DNA from: Alkalicoccus saliphilus
GTDB taxonomy: Bacteria > Bacillota > Bacilli > Bacillales > Salisediminibacteriaceae
Reading direction: 5' to 3'
Assembly (NCBI RefSeq): GCF_003044065.1
Contig: NZ_PZJJ01000010.1
Span: 45,240-109,239 of the forward strand
Length of the DNA: 64,000 bases
The translations under genes were made by a program, and so were the position numbers. The notes under the pieces were generated by a model. The model was not told the DNA's origin, ran no database searches, and saw only the letters and a list, made by a program, of their open reading frames with translations. This document shows positions 52,583 through 61,847 of this stretch, piece after piece (within the stretch, counting starts at the first letter, position 1; each line of letters starts with the position of its first letter).

Positions 52583-53740
52583 ATGCAAAAGGAATTTTAC
52601 CTTAAAGGAGGGACAGCTTTTATTGACGGGGATTCTTCTGTACAGGACCCCCTCATTAAAATTTCCCACGGACGCATTGAATTTATTCAGGAACACGGGG
52701 AGGCTCCTTCCGGCACAACGGTTTACCGGGCAGGTGAAAACGACGTCATTCTTCCCGGCTTTATCGATATTCATATTCACGGGGCCGACGGAGCAGACAC
52801 GATGGACGGGGATCCCGGTGCTCTCCGCACGATCGCAGACTTTCTGCCTCAGGAAGGCGTGACGAGTTTTCTCGCCACAACGATTACTTCCAACCGTGAG
52901 ATCACGGAACGGGCCCTTCAAACGGCGGGAAGATTTACCTCAGCTTCCGGCGCAGAGCTTCTCGGCATTCACCTCGAAGGGCCGTTTATCAGCCGAAAGC
53001 AGGCGGGCGCCCAGCCGGTGGAGCACATTACGCCTCCGGATGTGGAGCTGTTTAAGCGCTGGCAGAAACTTGCGGAAAACCGCATCCGTCTTGTCACGCT
53101 CGCCCCGGAAGAGCCGAACGGGCTGGACCTATTGAAACATTTCCGGGAAACAGGAGTCATCGGTTCTGCCGGGCATTCCCATGCGTCTTATGAAGAGATG
53201 CAGGCAGCGCTTGAAAACGGCCTTTCCCACGCGACTCATTTATTCAACGGCATGCGGCCCCTGCACCACCGGGAACCCGGCGTCGTCGGTTCTATTTATT
53301 TAAGCAGCAGCCTCAAAGCAGAACTTATTTTGGACGGCATCCACGTCCGCCCGGAAGTGGCGAGGCTCTCCCACCAGGTGCTCGGCAGCGACCGGCTGAT
53401 TCTTATTACCGACGCTATCCGGGGGAAAGGCCTCGGAAACGGCACGTTTGATCTCGGCGGCCAGGAAGTGTCGATCCATGACGGCGAAGCCCGGCTTTCG
53501 GACGGGACGCTTGCCGGAAGCGTGCTGAAAATGGATGAGGCGGTCCGCCGGTTGTTAACATTCCCGGCTGTTCGATGGCCGGACGTCGTGAAAATGACTT
53601 CACAAAACGCCGCAGCATCTCTCGGACTTCATGACCGGAAAGGAAAACTTGCCGAAGGATATGACGCAGACATCGTGATTATGAGTGAGGACGGGCACGT
53701 AATAAAAACTTTCTGCAGAGGTGAAGAATATGAAAATTAA
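52583..53740 (+). CDS. nagA: N-acetylglucosamine-6-phosphate deacetylase
   Basis: 385 residues from the ATG at 52583 (AGGTGA eight bases upstream; earlier GTG/ATG codons overlap the ribosome site). Metal and catalytic motifs of the amidohydrolase barrel: DIHIHGADG (His64, His66), HLEGPFIS, GHSHASYEE, ATHLFNGMRPLHHREPG and the catalytic Asp in ILITDAIRG. It converts GlcNAc-6-phosphate to glucosamine-6-phosphate. First gene of nagA-nagB-nagR-SIS, with its stop overlapping nagB. Confidence 0.95.
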   Translation: MQKEFYLKGGTAFIDGDSSVQDPLIKISHGRIEFIQEHGEAPSGTTVYRAGENDVILPGFIDIHIHGADGADTMDGDPGALRTIADFLPQEGVTSFLATTITSNREITERALQTAGRFTSASGAELLGIHLEGPFISRKQAGAQPVEHITPPDVELFKRWQKLAENRIRLVTLAPEEPNGLDLLKHFRETGVIGSAGHSHASYEEMQAALENGLSHATHLFNGMRPLHHREPGVVGSIYLSSSLKAELILDGIHVRPEVARLSHQVLGSDRLILITDAIRGKGLGNGTFDLGGQEVSIHDGEARLSDGTLAGSVLKMDEAVRRLLTFPAVRWPDVVKMTSQNAAASLGLHDRKGKLAEGYDADIVIMSEDGHVIKTFCRGEEYEN

Positions 53741-54473
53741 TATTGCCAGTGATTACCACGATATGAGCAGACAAGCCGCGGAACGGTTTTATGAAAAATT
53801 ACAGGCGGACCCGTCGGTGCACTTCGGGCTGGCTACCGGCGGCACGCCGATCGGCATGTACCGCCATTTAAGTGAGCTGCTTGCCTCCTCTCCCTTAAAA
53901 ACCGATGCGCTAAAAACGTTTAACCTCGATGAATATATCGGCCTTCCGCCGTCGGATCCGAACAGTTTTTATTCGTTTATGAAAGAGCAAGTCTACAAGC
54001 CGTGGAACCTGCAGGCGGACCAGTGTTTTATCCCCGATGGAAACGCGGCTGATTTAGAGAAGGAATGCGAGCGGTACGAAGCGATGATCGATCAATACGG
54101 GATCGACGTGCAGCTTTTAGGCGTCGGAAAAAACGGGCATATCGGTTTTAACGAACCCGGCACCCGGTTTGATGCCCTTACCCAGGTCGTCGAATTAAAG
54201 CCTTCCACCCGAAAAGCCAATGCCCGCTTTTTCCCATCGACAGACGACGTACCGACCCATGCGGTGACGATGGGCATCGGCTCGATTTTGAAAGCGAAGG
54301 AAATTGTCCTGATCGCGAGCGGAGAAGCAAAAGCGGAGGCCGTATATGCCCTCGTCCACCGGGAGCAGACAGAAGACTGGCCGATTACGGCCCTGAAGCA
54401 GCACAGGAACGTGACCGTCATCGTGGATGAAGCAGCCGGCAGGTTAATCGACACAAAGGGAGGAGACGCCTGA
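53730..54473 (+). CDS. nagB: Glucosamine-6-phosphate deaminase
   Basis: 247 residues from the ATG at 53730 (GAGGTGAAG site). GLATGGTPIGMYRHL is the phosphate loop, TFNLDEYIGLPPSDPNSFY carries the catalytic Asp, and GVGKNGHIGFNEPGTRFD the active-site His loop. It converts glucosamine-6-phosphate to fructose-6-phosphate plus ammonia. It overlaps nagA by 11 bases and nagR by one. Confidence 0.95.
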   Translation: MKINIASDYHDMSRQAAERFYEKLQADPSVHFGLATGGTPIGMYRHLSELLASSPLKTDALKTFNLDEYIGLPPSDPNSFYSFMKEQVYKPWNLQADQCFIPDGNAADLEKECERYEAMIDQYGIDVQLLGVGKNGHIGFNEPGTRFDALTQVVELKPSTRKANARFFPSTDDVPTHAVTMGIGSILKAKEIVLIASGEAKAEAVYALVHREQTEDWPITALKQHRNVTVIVDEAAGRLIDTKGGDA

Positions 54474-55201
54474 TGATCCAAAAAGACTCCCCCATCCCGA
54501 TTTACTACCAGCTGCAGGAACAGCTGAAAGAAATGATTGAAAACGAGGAACTGGATCCCGGCACGCCGCTGCCGTCGGAACGGGAGATGGCCGAAAAGTA
54601 CGAAATAAGCCGGATGACCGTGCGTCAGGCGGTGACGAACCTCGTCAACGAAGGGCTCCTGACGCGTTCCAAAGGGCGCGGCACGTTTGTCGCCGAAGAA
54701 AAAATCGAACAAACGCTGATGAAGTTAACCAGCTTTTCGGAAGATATGCGCGCCCGCGGCATTGAACCCGGTTCCAAACTGATCAGCTTTGAGGAAGTCC
54801 AGGCCGATGCGAATACAGCGAAGCATTTAAGCATTCCACCGGATACCTATGTGTTTCAGATCAGCCGGCTTCGTTTTGGCGACGGGGAACCGATGGCGCT
54901 GGAAGTATCCTACCTCGTGAAAGACCGGCTCCCGGAGGATACGGTCAACCATCTGGAAAATTCCCTTTATGACTACATCGAACAGCAGCTTGGGCTTGCC
55001 ATCGACCGGGCCCGGCAGACGATTGAACCTTCCTTTGCCACTTCCCGGGAAGCGGAGCTGTTAACGATCGACGAAGGCTCCCCGGTCCTCCTGCTGGAGC
55101 GGACGACGTTTTTGAGTGACAACACGGTGATTGAATATGTGAAATCCGTCTACCGCGGAGACCGCTATAAGTTCATCGCCGACATGAAAAGGCAGAGGTG
55201 A
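54473..55201 (+). CDS. nagR: GntR-family GlcNAc repressor
   Basis: 242 residues, HutC subfamily: winged helix (PIPIYYQLQEQLKEMIENEEL, LPSEREMAEKYEISRMTVRQAV) and a UTRA effector domain (residues about 90-235). It overlaps the nagB stop (TGATG). In B. subtilis the equivalent NagR/YvoA binds dre sites and is released by GlcN-6-P or GlcNAc-6-P. Matching dre sites here are at 52441-52453 and 57454-57467. Confidence 0.92.
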   Translation: MIQKDSPIPIYYQLQEQLKEMIENEELDPGTPLPSEREMAEKYEISRMTVRQAVTNLVNEGLLTRSKGRGTFVAEEKIEQTLMKLTSFSEDMRARGIEPGSKLISFEEVQADANTAKHLSIPPDTYVFQISRLRFGDGEPMALEVSYLVKDRLPEDTVNHLENSLYDYIEQQLGLAIDRARQTIEPSFATSREAELLTIDEGSPVLLLERTTFLSDNTVIEYVKSVYRGDRYKFIADMKRQR

Positions 55202-55205
55202 TCGG

Positions 55206-55940
55206 ATGAAATATCGTTATTTGGAGGCTGTTGAAGAGAGGATATCGAAGCTGAAGGAAACGGAGACAGAGGCACTGGAGCAGGCCGTTTCCTATGTGAT
55301 ACGGACGCTGCGACAGGACGGGATGATTCATATTTTCGGCAGCGGCCACTCCCATCTTCTTGCGGAAGAAGCTTTTTACCGCGCCGGCGGCCTCGTTTCT
55401 GTACGGCCGATTCTGATTGAAGAGCTGATGATGCATAAAGGCGCCCTCCGTTCCTCGGAACTCGAACGGCGCCCCGGGTATGCGGAACAGTTCATGAAAG
55501 ACCAGCCGATCAAACCCGGCGATACGGTGATTGTCGCTTCCACTTCCGGACGCAACCCCGTTCCTGTCGACGTGGCCAACATCAGCAGAGACAAGGGGGC
55601 CGCTGTCATTGCGATCACGTCCACGGCGTATGCCGGAAGCCAGCCGTCCCGGCACCCTTCCGGAGACTATTTGAAGGATGCCGCGGACTGCACGCTCGAT
55701 AACCACAGCCCGGTCGGAGATGCCGTGCTCACCCACCCGAAGCTCGCGACTTCCTACAGCCCGACGTCCACGGCGATCGGGGCGATGCTGCTCCACACCG
55801 TCCTCTCCGAAGCGATCGACCGGCTCGCGGACGAAGGGTTTCCGCTCCCGATACTGAGAAGCGGCAACGTCGATCACGCCGACGCCCATAACAAAGCGCT
55901 GATTGACGCGTATAAAGACAGGAATGAGCTGTTGAAGTAA
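55206..55940 (+). CDS. SIS-domain sugar-phosphate protein (UPF0309-like)
   Basis: 244 residues, one SIS fold: MIHIFGSGHSHLLAEEAFYRAGG and TVIVASTSGRNPVPVDVANISRDKGAAVI form the sugar-phosphate loops. The family is an isomerase/binding type of uncertain reaction, found with amino-sugar genes. It follows nagR by 4 bp, so it acts in the GlcNAc pathway, perhaps on MurNAc- or GlcNAc-derived phosphates. A DUF7916-type gene is on the other side of the regulon. Confidence 0.85.
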   Translation: MKYRYLEAVEERISKLKETETEALEQAVSYVIRTLRQDGMIHIFGSGHSHLLAEEAFYRAGGLVSVRPILIEELMMHKGALRSSELERRPGYAEQFMKDQPIKPGDTVIVASTSGRNPVPVDVANISRDKGAAVIAITSTAYAGSQPSRHPSGDYLKDAADCTLDNHSPVGDAVLTHPKLATSYSPTSTAIGAMLLHTVLSEAIDRLADEGFPLPILRSGNVDHADAHNKALIDAYKDRNELLK

Positions 55941-55979
55941 AAGTACAGGCGGACTGAAAACACGCTTCTTTCCATACAG

Positions 55980-56013
55980 AAAAGGGTGCCGCGAAAATAT
56001 CCGGCACCCTTTT
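55980..56013. terminator. Bidirectional terminator
   Basis: AAAAGGGTGCC / GGCACCCTTTT stem between the convergent nag operon and YdcF-type lipoprotein gene. Confidence 0.85.
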
Positions 56014-56101
56014 CTTGAATTTTCATCTGCCTTTTTTAGAGAATGGGGCGTTTTTATGCGGGACTTTTCGAAAAAACAACAGCATTCATTGAGTCGGCTG
56101 T

Positions 56102-57349
56102 CTACCTCTGCAGCCCCGGGTACGCCCAAATACCTGTAGCTCTCATCAAGTCGCGGTACACGACGATTTCCTCTTCCCGTTCAAACGTTTCTGCTTCTTC
56201 GACAGAGTCATAATCAAGGTAGACGACGTGAGAAAAGTCTCTCTCTACATCTGATCCGTTTTTCTGGGTGATATAATCATCGACTTCCTCGAAAATAACG
56301 AGGGCGCGGCGCATATGACTCGCACTAGTAATCATCGTTATATCTTCAATCTGTTCTTCTTCTGCAATCTGCATAGAGAACAAGCCGTTTTCGACGGTAT
56401 CTGTCGCCATGTCCTCTTTAATGATCCGGTCTTCTTCAATTCCTTCCTCGATGAGCCACTCATGCATTACATCTGCTTCCGTAATTCCCTGGCGGGGCAC
56501 CCCTCCGGAAACAATAAGTTTGGAGTCCGGGTTCTGTTCCGCTGCTTCTTTCGCCACTTTCAGCCTTTCAAGCAAAGTTTCTTCCATCTCTCCTTCATCC
56601 GACAGCGCATAGCCGAGGACAACGAAAGCGTGGTTTTCATCCGGAAGGTCTTCCGGGACTTCCGTGTTGAATGACAGCTCCTGAATTTCTTCTACGCTTG
56701 TAATATTTTCCCGGTAGGAAGCCGCACGCTCTTCATCTATAGTATCCAGGGCTTCCATTCCGCTTTCAAAAGCTTCGTCGTCTCCTTCGATACCGGAATA
56801 GATCGCGTGCATCAGCTGCGCTTCAAAATGATCTTCTTCCATATTAAGCATTCGTTCGTATGTGTGAAGAGCTTCATCGATTTCCTGCTGCAGAATCTGT
56901 GCGGAAGCAAGAGAATACATTAAGTCCGTATCATACGGATCAATTTCCGTCGCCTGACGGAAGGCCTCTTCCACTACGTCGTAATCACCGTGCAGAGTAA
57001 TGCCTTCAAACACTTCTTCTTCCGCCTGGAGCACATCTCCTCCATGCCAGTAATAATACATTGCAATCTCTTCCAGAGCCTGAATTCTTTCACTCGTCGG
57101 GGAATTATTAGCTACTCGTTCAAACAATTCTTCGATCGAGTCCGCTTCGGCTATTTCATCAGAATCATCGGAAACGCTTTCATTATTTTCTTCCGAATTT
57201 CCCGCTGCTTCCCCGTTTTCTTCCTGCACACCGTTTCCTTTAACGTTTTCTTCGTTACCACTGTTCGAGGCCAGGGCTTCCTGTGCTTGTTGGCCGCTGC
57301 ATCCAGCAAGCACAGACGCGGACGCAACAAGGAACGCTATTTTTTTCAA
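56102..57349 (-). CDS. TPR lipoprotein with YdcF/DUF218 domain
   Basis: 415 residues. Signal MKKIAFLVASASVLAGC with lipobox LAGC, an acidic Asn/Glu linker (20-65), helical repeats (about 70-205; FRQATEIDPYDTDLMYSLAS, ALHTYERMLNMEEDHFEAQL), then a DUF218 domain (about 225-390; HAFVVLGYALSDEG, LIVSGGVPRQGITEADVM, TDTVENGLFSM, TMITSASHMRRAL). DUF218 proteins (SanA, ElyC, YdcF) are tied to envelope and peptidoglycan metabolism. Its promoter carries a NagR operator, so it is probably co-regulated with GlcNAc use. The fusion with TPR on a surface lipoprotein is unusual. Confidence 0.85.
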   Translation of the reverse strand: MKKIAFLVASASVLAGCSGQQAQEALASNSGNEENVKGNGVQEENGEAAGNSEENNESVSDDSDEIAEADSIEELFERVANNSPTSERIQALEEIAMYYYWHGGDVLQAEEEVFEGITLHGDYDVVEEAFRQATEIDPYDTDLMYSLASAQILQQEIDEALHTYERMLNMEEDHFEAQLMHAIYSGIEGDDEAFESGMEALDTIDEERAASYRENITSVEEIQELSFNTEVPEDLPDENHAFVVLGYALSDEGEMEETLLERLKVAKEAAEQNPDSKLIVSGGVPRQGITEADVMHEWLIEEGIEEDRIIKEDMATDTVENGLFSMQIAEEEQIEDITMITSASHMRRALVIFEEVDDYITQKNGSDVERDFSHVVYLDYDSVEEAETFEREEEIVVYRDLMRATGIWAYPGLQR

Positions 57350-57453
57350 TGCAATCTACCTCCTCATTTAAATTAGTCTGCTAATAACAGGGCTTCATGA
57401 ACCATTGGTCCTCCTTCCTGTAAATTTCTAGTTAGAATAACACAATAAAATAT

Positions 57454-57467
57454 AGTTGTCTATACCA
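57454..57467. promoter_or_regulatory. NagR (dre) operator upstream of the YdcF-type gene
   Basis: AGTTGTCTATACCA, i.e. TGGTATAGACAACT, an excellent dre match. On the minus strand TAGACA can serve as -35, followed by 17 bp and TATTCT, so the operator overlaps the promoter. Confidence 0.7.
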
Positions 57468-57659
57468 CTAAGTGTATTGTTGATTGAAAATTTAAATTAT
57501 TCATGGCGTAAAAACAGATAGACAGAGAGTTTTGTATCCTATCCCAAAAAGCTTTTTCTACTGTAAACAGGAGGAAAGTGTCGTCCAGGATCCCTGTAAG
57601 TTACAAAGTTGTTATACGGTTAAAGGAAATATAGAAACTGCTTTTCGCGCACGATCGAA
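57468..57659. other. Gap without genes
   Basis: AT-rich; nothing recognised apart from the flanking operator and terminator. Confidence 0.4.
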
Positions 57660-57698
57660 AAAACAGCCGCTGAAGGATTTCTCTTCAACGGCTGTTTT
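57660..57698 (-). terminator. Terminator of the methyltransferase transcript
   Basis: AAAACAGCCG-CTGAAG / CTTCAA-CGGCTGTTTT stem, flanked by A and T runs. Confidence 0.8.
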
Positions 57699-57758
57699 AA
57701 TTTTAAGCGGGTGGGAACTTTGTATTTTAATTAAAATAGCAGTTCCTCACCGAGATTC

Positions 57759-58547
57759 TTAGATGACCGGGGCTTTAACTGCTTTTAGAATAACCGCTTC
57801 TCCCTGGAAGCTGCTTACGTTGTCTTCTTCTATTATGATATGAAATTTTGTTTTGATATCCTGGCCGGTGTTTTTAATATAACTGCTTAAGTGCTGCTTT
57901 TCATCTTCTGTCATCTGCATGCGGCTGCACCAGTCTTCAAAGTGAAATGTTTTTTTGAATCCGTGGGCTGCAGCTAATTCCAGTCCGTACTGCTCAATTA
58001 AATGGATCCATTCCGACTTTTTCCACGCTCTTACGTGACTGTAATCCCGTTCTTTTTCAATCGTGTTATAGAAAGTATCAAAACTGTCTGCTTCCGGGGC
58101 GGTATTGTCTATTAGGATAAAAGCTCCCCCCGGCTTCAAAACCCGGCGGACTTCCTTGAGAAACTTGTGCAGGTCCTGAAAATGATGCGCGGCAATTCGA
58201 CACGTCACAATATCAAACGTTTCTTCCTCAAAAGGCATATTTTCCGCATCTCCACGAACAAACGACACATTTTCGTGCTTGTTTTTTTGTATTAAAGTAC
58301 GTGCCTGATCGAGCATTTCCTCTGTTAAGTCGAATGCCACTGCTTCCGTGACATAGGGCGCAAGGACATTTACGGTGTGGCCGGCTCCTGTAGCTATGTC
58401 CAAAAGCGTGCTGTTATCTTTTTGTTCTATTAAGTTTACGAGTACCTCCAGATCTTTTCCTTTCGCATGAAGCTCACTTACCGTGTATCCGGACGCATTT
58501 TTACCAAACTGCTGCCTGACATCTTCTTTTTGATCGGTCACTGTCAT
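57759..58547 (-). CDS. Class I SAM-dependent methyltransferase
   Basis: 262 residues. SAM-binding motif I LLDIATGAGHTVNVLAPYV, motif II FDLTEEMLDQARTLI, VRGDAENMPFEEETFDIVTCRIAAHHF and VLKPGGAFILID place it in the UbiE/YcgJ type. The substrate is unknown. It lies 18 bp after tctB on the same strand and so may be cotranscribed with the transporter, though no functional link is evident. Confidence 0.88.
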   Translation of the reverse strand: MTVTDQKEDVRQQFGKNASGYTVSELHAKGKDLEVLVNLIEQKDNSTLLDIATGAGHTVNVLAPYVTEAVAFDLTEEMLDQARTLIQKNKHENVSFVRGDAENMPFEEETFDIVTCRIAAHHFQDLHKFLKEVRRVLKPGGAFILIDNTAPEADSFDTFYNTIEKERDYSHVRAWKKSEWIHLIEQYGLELAAAHGFKKTFHFEDWCSRMQMTEDEKQHLSSYIKNTGQDIKTKFHIIIEEDNVSSFQGEAVILKAVKAPVI

Positions 58548-58565
58548 CCCTGCTTTCTATACAGT

Positions 58566-59000
58566 TTAAAAGAACATACCTGCGGGCCATTCTATATCTA
58601 CAAATTCCTGAAGAACGAATAAAAATACGAGCGTTCCTCCGAGGCTTACGGCTACCTGATGGATTTTCATTTGAGTGACAAAGTATAAAAACGTGATCAT
58701 GTATATAATTGTCGAAGGAATAAAACCTGCTATATTGATTAATACTATATACCCTATGAGCCACCCGGCGTATTTTATTACTTCCCCAAACTGCTCGTGA
58801 AAGAGCGTTTCCTGTCTTTCTTTTCTATCTTTCATAAACGTTTGAACGAAGACCAGGAAGGAAAAAGCTGCTCCGAGCGTCGCTACGGTTAAGGGGAAAT
58901 ATCTTGCGGTAGCCTGGAAAGAAAAAGATTCAATAATCAGCCACAGGCATCCGATAAAAATAAAGAATGCAAACAGGAGTGAAGCTGTCGTCCTTCTCAT
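58566..59000 (-). CDS. Tripartite tricarboxylate transporter, TctB-type subunit
   Basis: 144 residues, four membrane helices (SLLFAFFIFIGCLWLIIESF, VATLGAAFSFLVFVQTFM, LIGYIVLINIAGFIPSTIIY, VSLGGTLVFLFVLQEF), the usual layout of the small TctB subunit. The start overlaps the tctA stop by one base (TAATG). Confidence 0.88.
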   Translation of the reverse strand: MRRTTASLLFAFFIFIGCLWLIIESFSFQATARYFPLTVATLGAAFSFLVFVQTFMKDRKERQETLFHEQFGEVIKYAGWLIGYIVLINIAGFIPSTIIYMITFLYFVTQMKIHQVAVSLGGTLVFLFVLQEFVDIEWPAGMFF

Positions 59001-60496
59001 TATACATTCCCCCCTTTAGCTTTCGCTCCTTTTAATGCGCCTATTTTAGAGATCCAATAACTGCTTCCAAAGATTAAAATAATAATGCCGGCGATAATTA
59101 AAACTCCCGGCCGGTATACCCACTCCCAGTCAAAGCGGGAAACAGATATCCAAAGGTATCTTTCGGCTGCCAGCGCCAATACGAATCCTATTAAGATAGG
59201 AGCTCTCGGCCAGTCAAGCTGTACCATTATCCAGCCGATGATTCCCAATAAGACAAACAGCAGCAGATCTCCCCAGTGCTGGCTCGTCTGATAAGCCCCG
59301 ACAATCAAAATTATTGTAAGGAAAGGAACTAGCTTTGACGGAGAAATTAAGCTGAAACGGGAAATCGGTCTCGTAAGGATGAGACACGCAGCAGCGCCAA
59401 TTATATTCGCAATCACGAGCGTCCATATAATCGACATAGTTAAGGAAAGTTCTTCCGTAACCATTCTCGGCCCTGCTTCCACTCCCATCAGAAGCAGTCC
59501 GCCGAGAAGAATGGCGGTAGTACCGCTTCCGGGTATTCCGAACATTAACGTCGGAATTAAAGAGCCACCTTCTTTTGCATTATTGGAGCTTTCCGGGGCA
59601 ATAACCCCCCGTATGTCCCCTTCACCAAACGTTTCGTTATTTTTACTCGTCTGTTTCGCTGTTCCGTAGCTCAGCCAGTCCACAACACTCCCGCCGAGCC
59701 CTGGAATAAAACCTGCTACAGCTCCTAAAATCGAACTTCGCAATACGAGCCAGCGGTGTTTTACGGTATCTTTGACTCCTTCAAACCATTTCCCGGAGAG
59801 AGCGGAGCTTTCGGATATGCTCTTCTTCCCGACCAAAAGATCGATCAGTACCGGAAAAGCAAAGAGCCCGAGTGCTACAAGCGGCAGTGGAATACCGTCG
59901 TATAAATACAACCAGTCAAACGTGTAGCGGTATTCCGGGACAGATGGGGCGCTTCCTATCACTCCGAGCATCATTCCAAACAACCCTGCCAAGATACCGA
60001 TAAAAGGACTTTTCCCGGCCAGAATTCCGACCATACTCAGCCCTAAAAGGGCGAGCATAAACAATTCCGGCGACCCTAAACTCAGTATGACCGGACGGAC
60101 GATGGGAATGATAGAAAAGAGAATAACCCCGCCTATGACACCTCCTATCATAGAGGAAAAAAAGGCAGCTCCGAGCGCTCGTGCCGCCTGGCCTTTTTTC
60201 GCAAGCGGGTAGCCGTCCATGATCGTTGCCTGGGAACCGGAAGACCCTGGTATTCCTAAAAGCACAGAAGGAAAGGTGTCCCCTGTATGTACAACGGCTA
60301 CCATGCCGATTAATAAAGCCATCCCTGCGTAAGGATCCATCCCATAAACAAATGGCAGAAGGATCGACATACCTACTGTTCCGCTCAATCCCGGAAGCAG
60401 CCCAATCGTCAGTCCGATAGATATACCAAGCAGCATATACAGCAGCCTTGAACCGTCCAAAACGATCGCTAATGTTTCGACAAGGGTTTCCAGCAT
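59000..60496 (-). CDS. Tripartite tricarboxylate transporter, TctA-type subunit
   Basis: 498 residues, about 12 membrane helices. Conserved GLTIGLLPGLSGTVGMSIL near residue 30, GDTFPSVLLGIPGSSGSQAT and the second repeat FIPGLGGSVVDWLSYG with LMFGIPGSGTTAILLGGLL are hallmarks of TctA. It forms the ion-coupled channel that receives the organic acid from TctC. Second gene of the tctC-tctA-tctB order. Confidence 0.93.
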   Translation of the reverse strand: MLETLVETLAIVLDGSRLLYMLLGISIGLTIGLLPGLSGTVGMSILLPFVYGMDPYAGMALLIGMVAVVHTGDTFPSVLLGIPGSSGSQATIMDGYPLAKKGQAARALGAAFFSSMIGGVIGGVILFSIIPIVRPVILSLGSPELFMLALLGLSMVGILAGKSPFIGILAGLFGMMLGVIGSAPSVPEYRYTFDWLYLYDGIPLPLVALGLFAFPVLIDLLVGKKSISESSALSGKWFEGVKDTVKHRWLVLRSSILGAVAGFIPGLGGSVVDWLSYGTAKQTSKNNETFGEGDIRGVIAPESSNNAKEGGSLIPTLMFGIPGSGTTAILLGGLLLMGVEAGPRMVTEELSLTMSIIWTLVIANIIGAAACLILTRPISRFSLISPSKLVPFLTIILIVGAYQTSQHWGDLLLFVLLGIIGWIMVQLDWPRAPILIGFVLALAAERYLWISVSRFDWEWVYRPGVLIIAGIIILIFGSSYWISKIGALKGAKAKGGNV

Positions 60497-60552
60497 CGTT
60501 ATGTTCTCCTCCTATCCTGTTTATCCGGGGACTTAACGTCCCCGGTCACTCC

Positions 60553-61656
60553 TTACTGCTCCAGGTCATAATTTTCGTTTAGAAACTGTTTTACCCAGTC
60601 CTCTGTTCCTTCAGGCAGATCAAGCAGTCTCGGCATCATTTCCTGGATTTCCTGCCCGACGAACGGTTCGTAGCCCATGACTTCTTCTCCCTCCTGCTGG
60701 TATTCCTCGTCTTCCACCATTGTTTCTGCCCCTTCAACTAATTCATTGAGGGCTTCTTCCGGAATATCATCGTGCACCCACAGTACTTTTTGTACAGTAA
60801 ACACGGCACCTACAAATGCTTTGTAAGCTTCCCAGGCTTCCCCGGACGGCTCTTCTCCGTAAATATCCATGTAAACTTCTTTAACGGTCGGCAGATCCGG
60901 AAACTGTGGATCCCTGACAAGCTCCCCATCTTCGTCAATCTGTCCTATCGTATACATCGGCAGCGCATCGCCATCTTCCACCATCGGTTCCACATTCGAT
61001 ACATAGCTGGAAGTCGTTTGGAAATCGACGTTGGTTTCTCCTTGTTCAAAAGCAACTCTGGCGGGTCCGCTGCTTTCATAACCGAAAATTCCGTCTACAT
61101 CGAGGCCGAGCACTTCAAAGGATAACAGGATCGTCAGCGGAAGCCCCGTCGCGCTCGTTCCCCCGTAAACGAGCTCTTCCTCGGCTTCCAGTATTTCCTC
61201 TGGCCCCTCGATGCCGGTAGATTCAGAAACGTACACTACTCCTCCATCAGGATAGCCAAGTACCGGAGTGAAATTATCGTAGTCGTACTCTACGCCCTCT
61301 TCGTCAAGCAAATAAGCGGTAGTAGTGGAGATGCTGCCCCACAGGGAGCTTTCACCGTCCGGCTCTCTCATTAGTGCAAACTCATTTGATCCGGTAATCG
61401 TTCCGCCCCCTGCGATGTTTACTACCTGCACATCCGGAGAACCGGGTACGTGCTCGCTTAAAAATGGTGCCATGAATCTTGCCTGAATATCCGATCCTCC
61501 ACCCGGGCTCGTAGGAACAATCATCTCCAGGTCGTTCTCATCATAAAAATCTTCCCCGTCCCCTGCTCCTGCTTCCTGGGCAGAGTCCTCTCCACAAGCT
61601 GCAAGCACCATTACCGATAAAAGACTAACACCAATCAATTTTTTACTTTTTTCCAT
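60553..61656 (-). CDS. Tripartite tricarboxylate transporter, TctC-type binding lipoprotein
   Basis: 367 residues from the ATG at 61654-61656. Signal SKKLIGVSLLSVMVLAAC with lipobox LAAC; mature part LEMIVPTSPGGGSDIQARFM is the carboxylate-binding opening of TctC proteins. Binds an organic acid such as citrate or another di/tricarboxylate outside the cell. GGGGAG precedes the start at a slightly long distance. A cre-like box lies upstream, and the divergent CitA-type kinase is the expected regulator. Confidence 0.92.
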   Translation of the reverse strand: MEKSKKLIGVSLLSVMVLAACGEDSAQEAGAGDGEDFYDENDLEMIVPTSPGGGSDIQARFMAPFLSEHVPGSPDVQVVNIAGGGTITGSNEFALMREPDGESSLWGSISTTTAYLLDEEGVEYDYDNFTPVLGYPDGGVVYVSESTGIEGPEEILEAEEELVYGGTSATGLPLTILLSFEVLGLDVDGIFGYESSGPARVAFEQGETNVDFQTTSSYVSNVEPMVEDGDALPMYTIGQIDEDGELVRDPQFPDLPTVKEVYMDIYGEEPSGEAWEAYKAFVGAVFTVQKVLWVHDDIPEEALNELVEGAETMVEDEEYQQEGEEVMGYEPFVGQEIQEMMPRLLDLPEGTEDWVKQFLNENYDLEQ

Positions 61657-61709
61657 TTTTTCAACAACTCCCCTTATCAATTGTTATACTTGAATTAACC
61701 TCAGCCGCT

Positions 61710-61723
61710 TGAAAGCGCTACCA
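61710..61723 (-). promoter_or_regulatory. cre-like box upstream of tctC
   Basis: TGGTAGCGCTTTCA on the minus strand, a near-consensus CcpA site 54 bp before the start. The next 100 bp between the divergent genes are very AT-rich with repeated ATTTAAAT-like motifs, possible response-regulator sites. Confidence 0.6.
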
Positions 61724-61847
61724 TTCAATAGCGTTAGTGTAGCAACGTGTTTTTATAATTGAAATATTTTTAAAATTTAAATTATTTAAATCATTAAACA
61801 ACTTATATTCATTATTTTTAAATTGGTATTTATTAGGGGGTTTAACA

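Noticed and set aside
55173..56129. Long minus-strand open frame opposite the SIS gene
   Set aside because: Antisense shadow of a clearly coding gene with Arg-rich, low-complexity content.
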